Source: Clostridia bacterium (GTDB lineage: Bacteria > Bacillota > Clostridia > Christensenellales > Borkfalkiaceae). Taken from it: a DNA stretch of 52,278 nt. The translations under genes and the position numbers were made by a program. Where the stretch lies: assembly GCA_017407325.1 (NCBI GenBank), contig JAFQWV010000025.1, positions 1 through 52,278 on the forward strand, read 5' to 3'. Shown in pieces: positions 34,027-44,114 of this stretch. The notes beneath the pieces were generated by a model. The model was not told the origin of the DNA, did not search any database, and saw only the letters and a list, made by a program, of their open reading frames with translations. Positions within the stretch are counted from its first letter, which is position 1. The number at the start of each line of letters is the position of its first letter.

Positions 34027-35505
34027 TTATAAATTTTTAATAGCACGTGGCAAAAATTCAATGGTATCAAGCGCAGTCATCGAAATATCCCCATAGCTTT
34101 CTTGAGCTAGCTCGCCTGCTAAACCTGTAATATAAGCAGAAAATGCCACCGAACCTATATCTAAATCATTCCAACCCAAAACGCCCGTTAAAACGCCACT
34201 TAGAACGTCACCACTACCAGCCGTCGCCATGCCAGGCACACCACTATTTACTATATAAACGGTTTTTCCGTCGCTGATTACGGTAGCAGTTCCTTTTAAT
34301 AAAACAATAACATTATATTCTTTTGCAAAATTAAGCGATGCCGAAATAGGATTTTCTGTTATCTCTTTTACAGATAAACCTGAAATTCTACTCATTTCCA
34401 TAATATGCGGAGTGATAACGATTTTACATTTAGCAGTTTTTAATAAATTTTTATCTAGTTTAGATAAAGCGTTCAACCCGTCTGCATCTAATATGAGTTT
34501 TCCTGTAAAAGTTTCAAGAATATATTCTAAAGTTTTACAAACTTCGTCGCTTTGACCTATTCCCATACCGAAAGAGAGAGAACTTACTTTATTAAGCGCA
34601 TTGTCGATTGCTTCTTTATCAAACTTAACGCCACCGTCAACAGACGGAACTCCGTAATAAGTTGATAAAGTAATATTTGATAAAATTGCATCTTTAATGC
34701 AGTTTGGCGCGATAATTTTCGATACCCCAGCCCCAGATTTCAGCGCACCAAGTCCTAAACTAGCTAGTCGTGGTGCCCCAACGTAGTTCTCACAGCCACC
34801 GAAAACGGCAACGTAGCCGTAATTTCCTTTATGCGAAAAGTTTTTTCTATTTTTTAAATATGGCAAACAATCTATTTTTTCGAACAAAAACACGTTTGTA
34901 TCTACTATTTTACCTATATTACAAGAAACGACTTCTTTTTGATAATCTTTTGCTTGATTTAATATGTTTCCTGTTTTTAACGCGCCGACTGCCACCGTTA
35001 AGTCGCTTTCTACCGCTAAAGTAGTTAGTCCACTATCACCGTTTAAACCACTTGGAATATCAACCGAAACAGTATATGCGCTAGTTTTGTTAATTTTTTC
35101 TACAACTTCTTTATAAACGCCACTTACTTCGCCATGAAACCCTATACCGAAAATACAATCGACAATCTGCGAATACGCCGAAAAATCAAAATCTTTATTG
35201 TATTTATAAATTTTCGCATTATGTTTTTTAAGCTCGTTTAAATAAATTGCGCCCGATGGTTTTATGCTATCTGAAAGAAGTAAAACCGAAACGTCTTGGT
35301 TATCTTTTAAAAGTTTTAAAGAAATCCCCAAACCGTCACCGCCGTTATTCCCACCACCTATTACAACTAAAGTTTTGACACCTTTTTTAACGTGTGGATA
35401 AATTCGGTCAACTGCTATTTGCATAAGATCAAACTCAGATATTCCGCATGAAAATATTAAATTTTCGCTGTCACGCATTTTACTAACGGTTAATACTTTT
35501 TGCAT
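34027..35505 (-). CDS. nnr: Bifunctional NAD(P)H-hydrate epimerase and dehydratase
   Basis: 492 residues, the usual fused length. The N-terminal YjeF_N epimerase domain (about 1-205) has VVIGGGNNGGDGLGIS and VSVDIPSGLNGDSG. The C-terminal ribokinase-like dehydratase (about 215-492) has VFGGCENYVGAP, ILDADGLNAL, VITPHIMEMSR, LLKGTATVI and GMATAGSGDVLSGVLTG. Repairs damaged NADHX/NADPHX. Its ribosome binding site GGGTGA lies directly after the fhs terminator. Confidence 0.96.
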   Translation of the reverse strand: MQKVLTVSKMRDSENLIFSCGISEFDLMQIAVDRIYPHVKKGVKTLVVIGGGNNGGDGLGISLKLLKDNQDVSVLLLSDSIKPSGAIYLNELKKHNAKIYKYNKDFDFSAYSQIVDCIFGIGFHGEVSGVYKEVVEKINKTSAYTVSVDIPSGLNGDSGLTTLAVESDLTVAVGALKTGNILNQAKDYQKEVVSCNIGKIVDTNVFLFEKIDCLPYLKNRKNFSHKGNYGYVAVFGGCENYVGAPRLASLGLGALKSGAGVSKIIAPNCIKDAILSNITLSTYYGVPSVDGGVKFDKEAIDNALNKVSSLSFGMGIGQSDEVCKTLEYILETFTGKLILDADGLNALSKLDKNLLKTAKCKIVITPHIMEMSRISGLSVKEITENPISASLNFAKEYNVIVLLKGTATVISDGKTVYIVNSGVPGMATAGSGDVLSGVLTGVLGWNDLDIGSVAFSAYITGLAGELAQESYGDISMTALDTIEFLPRAIKNL

Positions 35506-35517
35506 AATTCACCCAAA

Positions 35518-35540
35518 AAAGCCCGATAAAATCGGGCTTT
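35518..35540 (-). terminator. Terminator after fhs
   Basis: AAAGCCCGAT (35518-35527) pairs with ATCGGGCTTT (35531-35540) over a three-base loop and is followed by six T on the minus strand. It sits between fhs and nnr, 12 bases before the nnr start. Confidence 0.88.
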
Positions 35541-35546
35541 AATTTA

Positions 35547-37214
35547 TTAAAATAATCCGGTAATAACACCTTTATCATCGACGTCAATTTTCTCTGCTGC
35601 TGGAACTTTAGGAAGTCCGGGCATAGTCATTATATCGCCCGTTAAAACTACGATAAAGCCAGCTCCTGCAGAAATTTTTACAGATTTAACGGTTACTTTA
35701 AAGCCTGTTGGCGCGCCTAAAAGCGTAGGATCGTCAGAAAAACTGTACTGAGTTTTAGCGATACATACAGGCAAATTACCGTAACCTAGTTCGTCAAGTC
35801 TTTCAATTTGTTTTTTTGCTTGAGGTAAAATATTAATACCGTCGCCACCGTAAACTTTCTTAACGACGTTTTCGATTTTTTCTTCGATACTGTCGCTATC
35901 AGAGAAAGAAAATTCCATTTTGCTTTCAGTTTCACAAAGCCTTAAAACTTCATTAGCAAGTTCAATTCCACCTTCTCCACCCTTTGCCCAAACGTCAGAT
36001 AAAACTACGTTTACGCCAAGCTTCTTACACTCGTCAGTTAAAATGTCAACCTCTTTATCCGTATCCGTTGGAAAACGGTTAATCGCAACGACACAAGGAA
36101 GTTTATAAACGTTAGTTATATTAGACAAGTGTTTTAAAAGGTTTGGAATACCTTGCTTTAATGCAGTAATATTTTCTTCGTTTAATTGAGTTTTTAAAAG
36201 TCCACCGTGCATTTTAAGCGCTCTAATTGTTGCAACAACGACTACAGCGTTTGGTCTTAAACCTGAAACACGGCATTTAATATCTAAGAATTTTTGGGCA
36301 CCTAAGTCTGCACCAAATCCTGCTTCAGTTATGCAGTAATCGCCGAGCTTTAGTGCCATTTTAGTAGCAACAATCGAATTGCAACCATGTGCAATATTAG
36401 CAAACGGTCCACCGTGAACCAAGCAAGGCGTGCCTTCAAGCGTTTGAACAAGGTTCGGATTTATTGCATCTTTTAAAAGTGCTGTCATCGCGCCCTGCGC
36501 CTTAATCATTTTACAAGTAACAGGATTTCCGTCTAAGTCGTATGCAACTACGATATTAGAAAGTCTTTCTTTTAAGTCAGACAAGTCGTTAGATAGGCAT
36601 AATACAGCCATAATTTCACTTGCAACAGTTATATCAAAACCGTCCTCGCGTGGTACACCGTTAGCTTTTGAGCCAAGCCCATCAACGATATTCCTAAGCT
36701 GTCTATCGTTCATATCAACGCATCTTTTCCAAGTTACGCGATTAACGTCAATTCTTAACTGATTTCCTTGATGAATATGGTTATCAATCATTGCAGCAAG
36801 AAGGTTATTTGCCGCGCCTATTGCGTGAAAATCGCCCGTAAAATGAAGATTTATATCTTCCATTGGAACGACTTGAGCGTACCCACCGCCTGCAGCACCA
36901 CCTTTAACACCGAATACAGGACCTAAAGAAGGCTCTCTAATAGCAACGACAACCTTTTTATTCAATCGACTAAGCGCATCACTTAAGCCGATTGTAGTGG
37001 TCGTTTTTCCTTCGCCTGCAGGAGTTGGCGTAATGGCGGTAACTAAAACGAGCTTTCCGTCTTTATTCTTAGATTCCTTTAAATACTTTAGGTCTATTTT
37101 TGCCTTGTATTTACCGTACTGCTCGATATAATCTTCGTCGATACCGAGTTTAGAATAAATTTCGCGTATAGGCTTTTTAACGCACTCTTGTGCAATCTGA
37201 ATATCTGATTTCAT
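35547..37214 (-). CDS. fhs: Formate-tetrahydrofolate ligase
   Basis: 555 residues, full length. Makes 10-formyltetrahydrofolate from formate, ATP and tetrahydrofolate for purine and one-carbon metabolism, and is part of the Wood-Ljungdahl/glycine routes in anaerobes. ATP-binding [38 protein letters not shown] and the [18 protein letters not shown] segment are visible. AAAGGA precedes the ATG. Single gene with a near-consensus promoter and its own terminator. Confidence 0.97.
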   Translation of the reverse strand: MKSDIQIAQECVKKPIREIYSKLGIDEDYIEQYGKYKAKIDLKYLKESKNKDGKLVLVTAITPTPAGEGKTTTTIGLSDALSRLNKKVVVAIREPSLGPVFGVKGGAAGGGYAQVVPMEDINLHFTGDFHAIGAANNLLAAMIDNHIHQGNQLRIDVNRVTWKRCVDMNDRQLRNIVDGLGSKANGVPREDGFDITVASEIMAVLCLSNDLSDLKERLSNIVVAYDLDGNPVTCKMIKAQGAMTALLKDAINPNLVQTLEGTPCLVHGGPFANIAHGCNSIVATKMALKLGDYCITEAGFGADLGAQKFLDIKCRVSGLRPNAVVVVATIRALKMHGGLLKTQLNEENITALKQGIPNLLKHLSNITNVYKLPCVVAINRFPTDTDKEVDILTDECKKLGVNVVLSDVWAKGGEGGIELANEVLRLCETESKMEFSFSDSDSIEEKIENVVKKVYGGDGINILPQAKKQIERLDELGYGNLPVCIAKTQYSFSDDPTLLGAPTGFKVTVKSVKISAGAGFIVVLTGDIMTMPGLPKVPAAEKIDVDDKGVITGLF

Positions 37215-37243
37215 TTTAGTTATTCCTTTGTTTATTACTTATT

Positions 37244-37271
37244 ATTATAGCAATAATAATTTTTTTGTCAA
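37244..37271 (-). promoter_or_regulatory. Promoter of fhs
   Basis: TTGACA (37266-37271), 16 bases, TATAAT (37244-37249) on the minus strand. Confidence 0.85.
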
Positions 37272-37291
37272 TACTAAAAATTACAATAAAC

Positions 37292-37771
37292 TCAATTTTT
37301 TACGCCTAAAATTTTAATGCACCTTAAAGCGTAAAAATTATAACTATCAAGCGGTCTATTTCGACTGTCTATGGTGTGAGCAGAGACTTTTATTCCGTTT
37401 GATAAATCGGTCACAATCAAGTTGTGATAAAAGTCTAAAGACCTATCGGCAAGTTGAATAAAATCACCTAATTCAACTTTATCTACCGTAGCTTCTTCTC
37501 CAAACGGACCTATTGAGTTATTATTTACTAAAAAATTATAAAAAAACTCAACACCCGACCAAGACGGCGACCTATCGTTAAGCGATATAAAATACCACCC
37601 GAAAGTTTTGGTGTAGTTCATAACAGGTGCGCCCTGAAACAAACATTGCGAACAAAAGTTGGTACAGTCCCCACCAAGAAAGTCAAAATCGTAATAGCGC
37701 GGATTTCTTGAAAGCGCCCAACGCAGGGCGTAATTTACCGCTGTTTCTCTATCATAATCAAAAATCGGCAT
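37292..37771 (-). CDS. Amidase_6-type putative amidase, cytoplasmic
   Basis: 159 residues. Begins FDYDRETAVNYALRWALSRNPRYYDFDFLGGDCTNFCSQ-like; the GGDCTNFCSQ motif (about 33-42) is the catalytic-Cys region of the Amidase_6 (PF12671) family of NlpC/P60-like enzymes, with a His in the DFYHNLIV segment. Members cut amide bonds and are often secreted; no signal peptide is present here. It is the last gene behind the his operon, 38 bases after hisIE. Its start codon lies in the 3' arm of a hairpin and it has no visible ribosome binding site. Confidence 0.82.
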   Translation of the reverse strand: MPIFDYDRETAVNYALRWALSRNPRYYDFDFLGGDCTNFCSQCLFQGAPVMNYTKTFGWYFISLNDRSPSWSGVEFFYNFLVNNNSIGPFGEEATVDKVELGDFIQLADRSLDFYHNLIVTDLSNGIKVSAHTIDSRNRPLDSYNFYALRCIKILGVKN

Positions 37772-37809
37772 ATGACAATATATTCACACGCCGATTATTT
37801 TATTAACTT

Positions 37810-38457
37810 TTATTGCATTTTCTTTTGTTTTACTTTATGGTCGATAACGTGACGGCGCGCAAGTTCGTCAGTAACGTCGTCAATAGATATTCCCATCTCA
37901 ACCATTAAAACGAAAACGTGATAAAGAAGGTCGCTTATTTCATATGTCGTTTCTTTAACGTCTTGATTTTTAGCGCCAACAATAACTTCGGTCGATTCTT
38001 CTCCAACCTTTTTAAGTATTTTGTCAATACCTTCGTTGAAAAGATAAGTTGTGTAAGAACCTTCCTTTTTATCAGTCTTTCTGCCTTTTATAAGCTCGTA
38101 TAAAGAGTGGTAGGTAAATTCTTTATAATCGTCACTTAAGTAGACGTAATCGTTAAAGCAACTGTCAGTTCCTAAGTGGCACGCAGGACCGTCTTTAACA
38201 ACTTCAACGGTTAACGCGTCTTTATCGCAATCTGCTTTAATAGACACGATATTTTGGTAATTTCCACTTGTTTCGCCCTTTCTCCAAAGTGTTTTGCGAC
38301 TGCGCGAATAAAAGCAGGTTTTACCTTCTTTTATGCTTATTTTTAAACTTTCTTCGTTCATATAAGCAACCGTTAAAACCTTTTTAGTGTAATAATCCGT
38401 AACAACTACAGGAATAAGTCCGTTTTCATTAAATTTCAATTCATTTATTTCAACCAT
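37810..38457 (-). CDS. hisIE: Bifunctional phosphoribosyl-AMP cyclohydrolase / phosphoribosyl-ATP diphosphatase
   Basis: 215 residues. HisI domain (about 1-110, with AYMNEESLKISIKEGKTCFYSRSR, LWRKGETSGN and the zinc-binding DGPACHLGTDSCF) fused to HisE (about 115-205, with KKVGEESTEVIVGAKN and EISDLLYHVFVLMVEMGI). Catalyses steps two and three of histidine synthesis. Starts two bases after hisF. Last biosynthetic gene of the operon. Confidence 0.95.
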   Translation of the reverse strand: MVEINELKFNENGLIPVVVTDYYTKKVLTVAYMNEESLKISIKEGKTCFYSRSRKTLWRKGETSGNYQNIVSIKADCDKDALTVEVVKDGPACHLGTDSCFNDYVYLSDDYKEFTYHSLYELIKGRKTDKKEGSYTTYLFNEGIDKILKKVGEESTEVIVGAKNQDVKETTYEISDLLYHVFVLMVEMGISIDDVTDELARRHVIDHKVKQKKMQ

Positions 38458-38459
38458 AA

Positions 38460-39218
38460 TTATAATCTCACTTCTATACCGTTTTCTTTTAAAAGTTTCT
38501 TTAAGTCGGAAATAGCGACTTCTTTAAAATGGAATATTGACGCGCCAAGTCCAGCGTCAACCTTAGGCAGTTTTTTAAACAAAGTTACAAAGTCTTGCGC
38601 ACATCCTGCTCCACCGCTTGCTATAATCGGGATATTTACAGCGCTAGACAAAGTTTCAAGCATTTCAATATCAAAACCCTTCTTAACACCGTCAGTATCA
38701 ATACTGTTCAAGCAAATTTCCCCCGCGCCCAGTTCTTCGCCTTTTTTAGCAAACTCAACCATATCAAGCCCGGTATTTATTCTACCACCGTTTGAAAAAA
38801 CGGTAAACTTACCGTCAACTCTTTTTACGTCCATAGATAGCATAACGCATTGACTTCCGTATCTTTTTGCACCTTCATAAATAAGGTTCGGATTTTTTAT
38901 TGCGCCAGAGTTTACGCTGACTTTGTCAGCCCCAGCCGTTAAAACGCGCTCAAAATCGGCTAAAGTATTAACTCCACCACCAACTGTAAGTGGAATAAAA
39001 ACCTTTTTTGCAACCCCTTTTAAAACGTCTGTAAACAGTTTTCTGTTTTCGTTTGAAGCGGTAATATCGTAAAAGACAAGCTCGTCAGCCCCTGACGACG
39101 AATAAAAATCGGCAAGTTCTACAGGGTCGTTTACGTCACGTATTCCTTCAAAATTCATACCCTTAACAACTCTACCGTCACGAACGTCTAAGCAAGGTAT
39201 AATTCTTTTTGCAAGCAT
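38460..39218 (-). CDS. hisF: Imidazole glycerol phosphate synthase, cyclase subunit
   Basis: 252-residue TIM barrel, full length. RIIPCLDVRDGRVVKGMNF at the N-terminus, VGGGV, LSMDVKRVDG, LNSIDTDGVKKGFDIEML (catalytic Asp) and IASGGAG. Pairs with HisH encoded upstream. Confidence 0.97.
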   Translation of the reverse strand: MLAKRIIPCLDVRDGRVVKGMNFEGIRDVNDPVELADFYSSSGADELVFYDITASNENRKLFTDVLKGVAKKVFIPLTVGGGVNTLADFERVLTAGADKVSVNSGAIKNPNLIYEGAKRYGSQCVMLSMDVKRVDGKFTVFSNGGRINTGLDMVEFAKKGEELGAGEICLNSIDTDGVKKGFDIEMLETLSSAVNIPIIASGGAGCAQDFVTLFKKLPKVDAGLGASIFHFKEVAISDLKKLLKENGIEVRL

Positions 39219-39226
39219 ATATTCTC

Positions 39227-39940
39227 CTATTTAGACGCTTTTAAACACTCTTTAAGGTCAAGTTTATTCTCATAAAGTGCCTTTCCAAGTATTGCGCCGT
39301 AAAGTTCCATTTTTCTTAGTTGTTCTATTTCGTGAAGATACGTTATTCCACCAGATGCAGTAATTTTCAAGCCTTTAATTTTAGATAAACGCTCGTAAAT
39401 TTCAAGGTTAGTTCCTGATAGCGTTCCGTCTTTTGAAATATCCGTATAGATGATATGCGAAACACCCAAATCGCACATTTCTTCGCAAAATTCGACAGAG
39501 TCAACTTTTTCGGTATCAAGCCAGCCACTTATTGCAACAAGCCCGTTTTTAGCGTCAACGCCAACAGAAATTTTTTCACCAAACTCATTAAGAAGTCTTT
39601 TTAATAAGGCTTTATCTTTAAGTGCGCTAGTACCTAATATAATTCTGTTAACACCGTTATCTAAATAATATTTTGCACTTTCGTAACTTCTAATTCCACC
39701 ACCAAGCTCAATAAAAAACTTACCCGTTTTAGCAACTTCTAAAATTGATTTATCATTTTCAATTTTTCCACTTTTTGCGCCGTCAAGATCCACAAGGTGC
39801 AAATTTTTAGCACCTACTTCATAGAACTTTTCGGCTTGTGCGAAAACACTGTTTCCGTATTCAGTTTTTGCGCCGTAATCGCCCTTAAAAAGTCTTACGA
39901 CTTTTCCGTCGATTATATCTATTGCAGGAAATATTTCCAT
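39227..39940 (-). CDS. hisA: ProFAR isomerase
   Basis: 237-residue TIM barrel. FPAIDIIDGKVVRLFKGDY (catalytic Asp8), LGGGIRS and VDAKNGLVAISGWL, YTDISKDGTLSG (second catalytic Asp), ITASGGITYLHEI. Isomerises ProFAR to PRFAR between HisIE and HisFH. Confidence 0.97.
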   Translation of the reverse strand: MEIFPAIDIIDGKVVRLFKGDYGAKTEYGNSVFAQAEKFYEVGAKNLHLVDLDGAKSGKIENDKSILEVAKTGKFFIELGGGIRSYESAKYYLDNGVNRIILGTSALKDKALLKRLLNEFGEKISVGVDAKNGLVAISGWLDTEKVDSVEFCEEMCDLGVSHIIYTDISKDGTLSGTNLEIYERLSKIKGLKITASGGITYLHEIEQLRKMELYGAILGKALYENKLDLKECLKASK

Positions 39941-39948
39941 AATCTCTC

Positions 39949-40554
39949 CTAAATCTCTGTAAATGCTTTTAAAATATCAAGCCCAACCTTCCCACTTTTT
40001 TCCGGGTGAAATTGCGTTCCGTAAACGTTGTCCTTTTCAACGGATGCAGTAAGTGGCGAGCCGTAAAAAGTCGTTGCTGTCACGCCGCTATTTACGTTTT
40101 GTGCTGAATACGAGTGAACAAAGTAAACGTAGTCGCCATTTTTAATATACTTAAAAAGTTTACTGTCCGACTGAAAATCAAGACTGTTCCAACCAATATG
40201 CGGAACTTTATTATTTCCAATAAGTGGCTTAATCTCCTTAATTTCTCCACTTATTAAGTCAAGTCCAGAAGATACGCCAAACTCGTAACTTTTTGTAAAA
40301 AGCATTTGCATACCTAAGCAAATTCCAAGTAACGGTTTACCTTTTTTGACTTCTTCTATTATAACCTTATCAAGGTCGTTTTCCTTAAGTTTTTTTATCG
40401 CATCGGGAAAAGCCCCTACGCCGGGTAAGATAATTTTATCTGCGCTTTTTATAATCTTTTCGTCGCCTGTTACCAAAGCGTCACACCCAACATGAGAAAA
40501 AGAAGATGCAAGCGAGAATAAATTACCCACGCCGTAGTCTACTATAGCAATCAT
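39949..40554 (-). CDS. hisH: Imidazole glycerol phosphate synthase, glutamine amidotransferase subunit
   Basis: 201 residues, class I glutaminase. VDYGVGNLFSLASSF, LPGVGAFPDA, LGICLGMQMLF (nucleophile Cys) and YGTQFHPEKSG (catalytic His/Glu). Its start overlaps the hisB stop by four bases. Confidence 0.97.
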   Translation of the reverse strand: MIAIVDYGVGNLFSLASSFSHVGCDALVTGDEKIIKSADKIILPGVGAFPDAIKKLKENDLDKVIIEEVKKGKPLLGICLGMQMLFTKSYEFGVSSGLDLISGEIKEIKPLIGNNKVPHIGWNSLDFQSDSKLFKYIKNGDYVYFVHSYSAQNVNSGVTATTFYGSPLTASVEKDNVYGTQFHPEKSGKVGLDILKAFTEI

Positions 40555-41168
40555 AAAACACCCTTACTTGACGGAATACCACTTATAGTTTCGTCAATAG
40601 AAACAGCCTTTTTTAAGCACCTTGCAAAAGCCTTGAAAACCCCTTCGATTATGTGGTGAGTATTCTTTCCGTAAAGTTTCTTAAAGTGTATGTTAATCTT
40701 AGATTCTCTGGTAAACGCAACGAAAAATTCTTCGCAAAGCTCCGTGTCGAAATCGCCAACGCTTCTCTTTGTTTCGTCGCTATCGTCGTACACTTTTTGG
40801 GCTGGCATTTCAACGTCAAAATTAAGTCCACCCCTACCGCTTATATCCATAGCGCATAAAATAAGCGCTTCGTCCATAGGCAATATAATATCGGCGTATC
40901 TCGTAATTTGTCGTCTATCTCCTAAAGCCTTGTCAACTGCTTGTCCTAAACAGATAGCAACGTCTTCAACCGTGTGGTGATAATCAACTTCGACGTCACC
41001 TTTGCAGTAAACTTCACCGTCAAAACCTGCGTGAACGAACAGTAGTTCTAACATATGATTGAAAAAACCGCAGTTAGTGTCAATTTTTTTATCACCTTTA
41101 CCGTCTAAGTTAATGCTAAGCTTAATATCTGTTTCGCGAGTTGCTCGCTCGATTTTAGCAGTTCTCAT
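40551..41168 (-). CDS. hisB: Imidazoleglycerol-phosphate dehydratase
   Basis: 205 residues, IGPD only, without the phosphatase half found in enterobacterial HisB. KIERATRETDIKLSINLDGKG, GFFNHMLELLFVHAGFD (manganese-binding His), DYHHTVEDVAICLGQA and THHIIEGVFKAFAR. The histidinol-phosphate phosphatase must come from elsewhere. Confidence 0.97.
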   Translation of the reverse strand: MRTAKIERATRETDIKLSINLDGKGDKKIDTNCGFFNHMLELLFVHAGFDGEVYCKGDVEVDYHHTVEDVAICLGQAVDKALGDRRQITRYADIILPMDEALILCAMDISGRGGLNFDVEMPAQKVYDDSDETKRSVGDFDTELCEEFFVAFTRESKINIHFKKLYGKNTHHIIEGVFKAFARCLKKAVSIDETISGIPSSKGVL

Positions 41169-42233
41169 TTATTTTTCTTCCTTTAATATTTCTTTAATCT
41201 TTTCTATTACAATATTCATTTCTTCGCTCGTTCCGATTGAAATACGAACGAACTCTTTAATTCTTTCGTCACCTAAATATCTAACTAAAACGCCTTTATC
41301 TCTTAGCTTTTCGTACAGTTTCACTCCTACAATTTCGTCACTTTTACAAAGCACGAAATTTGCGCGACTGTCTAATACGTCAAAGCCAAGTTCTTTTAAT
41401 TGATTTTTGAAATTTTCACGCGTGTCTACTATTAAATCGCGCGTTTTTTCAAAATACGCCCTATCTTCTATTGCATGTCTTCCCAAAATTTGAGTAAGAG
41501 TGTTTACGTTGTACGGATTGAAAGAATATTTAACCTTTTTTAGGTCGTCTATAATTTCTTTATTTGCGATTGCAAAGCCAAGTCTTGCCCCAGCAAGGGA
41601 ACGACTTTTTGAAAAAGTGCCAACCACTAACAGATTGTCGTATTTTTTAGTTAAGTCTATAAGCGAAGATTTAGCAAAATCGGCGTACGCCTCGTCAACT
41701 AAAACGATATCCTTTTCGTGCGCTTTTATAATTTCTTCCATTTTTCCGTTTTCAACGAAAAGCCCCGTTTGCGCGTTTGGGTTTGCCAAAATTACGTTAC
41801 CGTCAAACTTTTTAAACGCTTCTACGTCGAGATTAAAATCGTCTAAAAGCGGAATAATTTTTTCTTCAACTTCAAAAAGTTTCGCGTAAACCTTATAAAA
41901 ACCGTAAGTAATATCGCAAAAAGCCGTCTTTTTACCTTTGCAGAACGCCAAAAAACTGAACGCAAGTATTTCGTCAGAGCCGTTTGCAAGTAGAACGCAC
42001 GATTTATCTACGCCGTAAAATTCTGCAACTGCTTCAACTAAATTTTTGGCTTCAGGATCGCAATAAAGTCGCAAATTCTCTAAAGTTTTTTTTGAAATTG
42101 CGTCTATTGCGTTTTTCGAAACGGCATAAGGATTTTCGTTAGTATTTAGTTTTATATACTTTTTATCTTGCGGTTGTTCGCCGGGTGTATACGGCAAAAT
42201 TCCATCAACCGTATTCGTGCAAAATCTACTCAT
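41169..42233 (-). CDS. hisC: Histidinol-phosphate aminotransferase
   Basis: 354 residues, PLP-dependent class I/II aminotransferase. KLNTNENPYAVS, LANGSDEILAF, LANPNAQTGLFV, VDEAYADFA, TFSKSRSLAGARLGFA (PLP Lys in the SKS motif). Its start overlaps the hisD stop by one base (TAATG). Confidence 0.95.
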   Translation of the reverse strand: MSRFCTNTVDGILPYTPGEQPQDKKYIKLNTNENPYAVSKNAIDAISKKTLENLRLYCDPEAKNLVEAVAEFYGVDKSCVLLANGSDEILAFSFLAFCKGKKTAFCDITYGFYKVYAKLFEVEEKIIPLLDDFNLDVEAFKKFDGNVILANPNAQTGLFVENGKMEEIIKAHEKDIVLVDEAYADFAKSSLIDLTKKYDNLLVVGTFSKSRSLAGARLGFAIANKEIIDDLKKVKYSFNPYNVNTLTQILGRHAIEDRAYFEKTRDLIVDTRENFKNQLKELGFDVLDSRANFVLCKSDEIVGVKLYEKLRDKGVLVRYLGDERIKEFVRISIGTSEEMNIVIEKIKEILKEEK

Positions 42234-43495
42234 TATTTTCTAACCTTTACGGAATTTGCGTGCGCAGTCAAGCCTTCGCTTTCAGCAAATCTTATTATAT
42301 CGTCAGCACATTTTTTAAGTTCTGTTTCGTCGTATTTAATGTACTGAACGGTCTTTATAAAGTCTTCAACACCTAAGGCTGAAGCGTATTTTGCAGTACC
42401 ACTCGTCGGAAGTGTGTGGTTAGTTCCTGCATAATAATCGCCTAGCGCTTCAGGCGTGTAATTTCCTAAAAATACCGAGCCTGCATTTTCAATTTGACTG
42501 AATAATTTCATTGGATCTTCCGTGCAAATTTCAAGGTGTTCAGGCGCAAGTTCGTTAGAAACGTCAACGCAAGACGTTAAATCGTCAACGATAATAATTT
42601 TTCCGTTATTATCAATCGATTCGCGAGCAATTTCCTTTCTTTCAAGAGTATCTAGTTGAATTTCAACTTCTTCTTGAACGAGTTTTGCAAGTTTTTCGCT
42701 TGGCGTAATCAACACTGCAGTTGCCATTTTATCGTGTTCAGCTTGAGATAAAAGGTCGCTTGCGACAAATTTAGGATTTGCGCTATCGTCTGCGATAATC
42801 ATAATTTCACTAGGCCCAGCGATCATATCAATATCGACCGTGCCAAAAACTTGCTTTTTCGCAGTTGCAACGAAAATGTTGCCAGGTCCTGTGATTTTAT
42901 TTACTTTTTTAATACTTTCCGTACCGTAAGCAAGTGCAGCAACTGCTTGCGCGCCACCTACTTTATAAATTTCAGTAACGCCGGCAATGCGTGCAGCAAC
43001 CAAAACTTCAGGTCTAATTTTGCCGTCAGCCTTTGGTGGAGATACCATAACGATTTCCTTAACGCCAGCAATAAGCGCTGGGACTGCGTTCATTAAAACT
43101 GTTGACGGATAACTTGCAGTACCACCGGGAACGTAAATTCCCACGCGAGATAGCGGAACGACTTTCTGACCGACAATTTTTCCACCGTCGTTAATTGCAA
43201 AGTCGCTTCTTAACTGCTTTTTGTGGAAATTTTTAATATTTTCTGTGGCAGTTTTTAAAATTCTTTTATAGTCTTTATCGACAAGCGCGTCAGCCTCAGC
43301 CATTTCTTCAGCCGTTACCTTAAAACTGTCAAGCGCAGTTTTATCGAACTTTAAAGAATATTCTCTAAGCGCTTTATCTCCGTTAACTCGTACGTTTTGA
43401 ATAATTTCAGATACGGTTTTTTCAACTGCAAGGTTTTCAGTAGTTACCCTTGCAAAAATTTCTTTTAAATCTTCTTTTTTATAAATTTTAATCAT
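42233..43495 (-). CDS. hisD: Histidinol dehydrogenase
   Basis: 420 residues. NAD-dependent two-step oxidation of histidinol to histidine. VPGGTASYPSTVLMNAVPA, GGAQAVAALAYGTESI, DMIAGPSEIMIIAD, LLSQAEHDKMATAVL and NELAPEHLEI (zinc and catalytic His/Glu). Overlaps the end of hisG by eight bases. Confidence 0.97.
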   Translation of the reverse strand: MIKIYKKEDLKEIFARVTTENLAVEKTVSEIIQNVRVNGDKALREYSLKFDKTALDSFKVTAEEMAEADALVDKDYKRILKTATENIKNFHKKQLRSDFAINDGGKIVGQKVVPLSRVGIYVPGGTASYPSTVLMNAVPALIAGVKEIVMVSPPKADGKIRPEVLVAARIAGVTEIYKVGGAQAVAALAYGTESIKKVNKITGPGNIFVATAKKQVFGTVDIDMIAGPSEIMIIADDSANPKFVASDLLSQAEHDKMATAVLITPSEKLAKLVQEEVEIQLDTLERKEIARESIDNNGKIIIVDDLTSCVDVSNELAPEHLEICTEDPMKLFSQIENAGSVFLGNYTPEALGDYYAGTNHTLPTSGTAKYASALGVEDFIKTVQYIKYDETELKKCADDIIRFAESEGLTAHANSVKVRK

Positions 43496-44114
43496 TATTT
43501 ATAACCCTTGAAAGCGTGTCCTTTATCGCGCAAATTTCTTTAAATTTAAATTTATAACTTGATTTATTAGCAATAAGACGGGTAGAGATTGACAAAATTT
43601 CTTCATAAACCTTAAGGTCGTTTTCCTTTAAAGTAGTACCCGTTTCAACGATATCAACGATAACGTCAGACAAGTTGATAAGCGGTGCAAGTTCTATCGA
43701 ACCGTTAAGCTTAATAACTTCAATTTCTCTGTTTAAGCCGTTATAGTATTTCTTTGCAATGTTAACGAATTTCGTTGCAACTCTTAAAGGTCTTGAAGTG
43801 TCTTGAATAAAGCCGTTTTTTGCGGCAACGCACATACGGCACTTACCCATTTTCAAGTCTAAAAGTTCGTAAACGTCCGACTCTTGTTCAAGTAGAATAT
43901 CCTTTCCAACAACGCCAATATCCGCAGCACCTAGTTCTACGTAGATTGGAACGTCGCTCGGTTTTACCCAAAAATACGTAACACCACTTTCTTCATTAGT
44001 AAAAACGAGTTTACGGTTATCTTTGGTAAATTCTGGGCAAGCATATCCGCTTTCCTCTAAAATTTTATATACTTTTTCGCCTAACCTACCCTTAGGTAGT
44101 GCAATATTAATCAT
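43488..44114 (-). CDS. hisG: ATP phosphoribosyltransferase, short catalytic form
   Basis: 208 residues, the short HisG that lacks the C-terminal regulatory domain and needs HisZ for activity and histidine feedback. NIALPKGRLGEKV, SDVPIYVELGAADIGVVGKDIL and the PRPP-binding DIVETGTTLKEN motif. hisZ lies directly upstream with an overlap of eight bases, supporting a HisGZ complex. Confidence 0.96.
   Translation of the reverse strand: MINIALPKGRLGEKVYKILEESGYACPEFTKDNRKLVFTNEESGVTYFWVKPSDVPIYVELGAADIGVVGKDILLEQESDVYELLDLKMGKCRMCVAAKNGFIQDTSRPLRVATKFVNIAKKYYNGLNREIEVIKLNGSIELAPLINLSDVIVDIVETGTTLKENDLKVYEEILSISTRLIANKSSYKFKFKEICAIKDTLSRVINND

Noticed and set aside
41500..41889. A 129-codon open frame on the plus strand opposite hisC
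   Set aside because: It is antisense to a well-supported gene, has no ribosome binding site and a low-complexity Ser/Phe-rich translation typical of shadows; the same applies to the other antisense frames.
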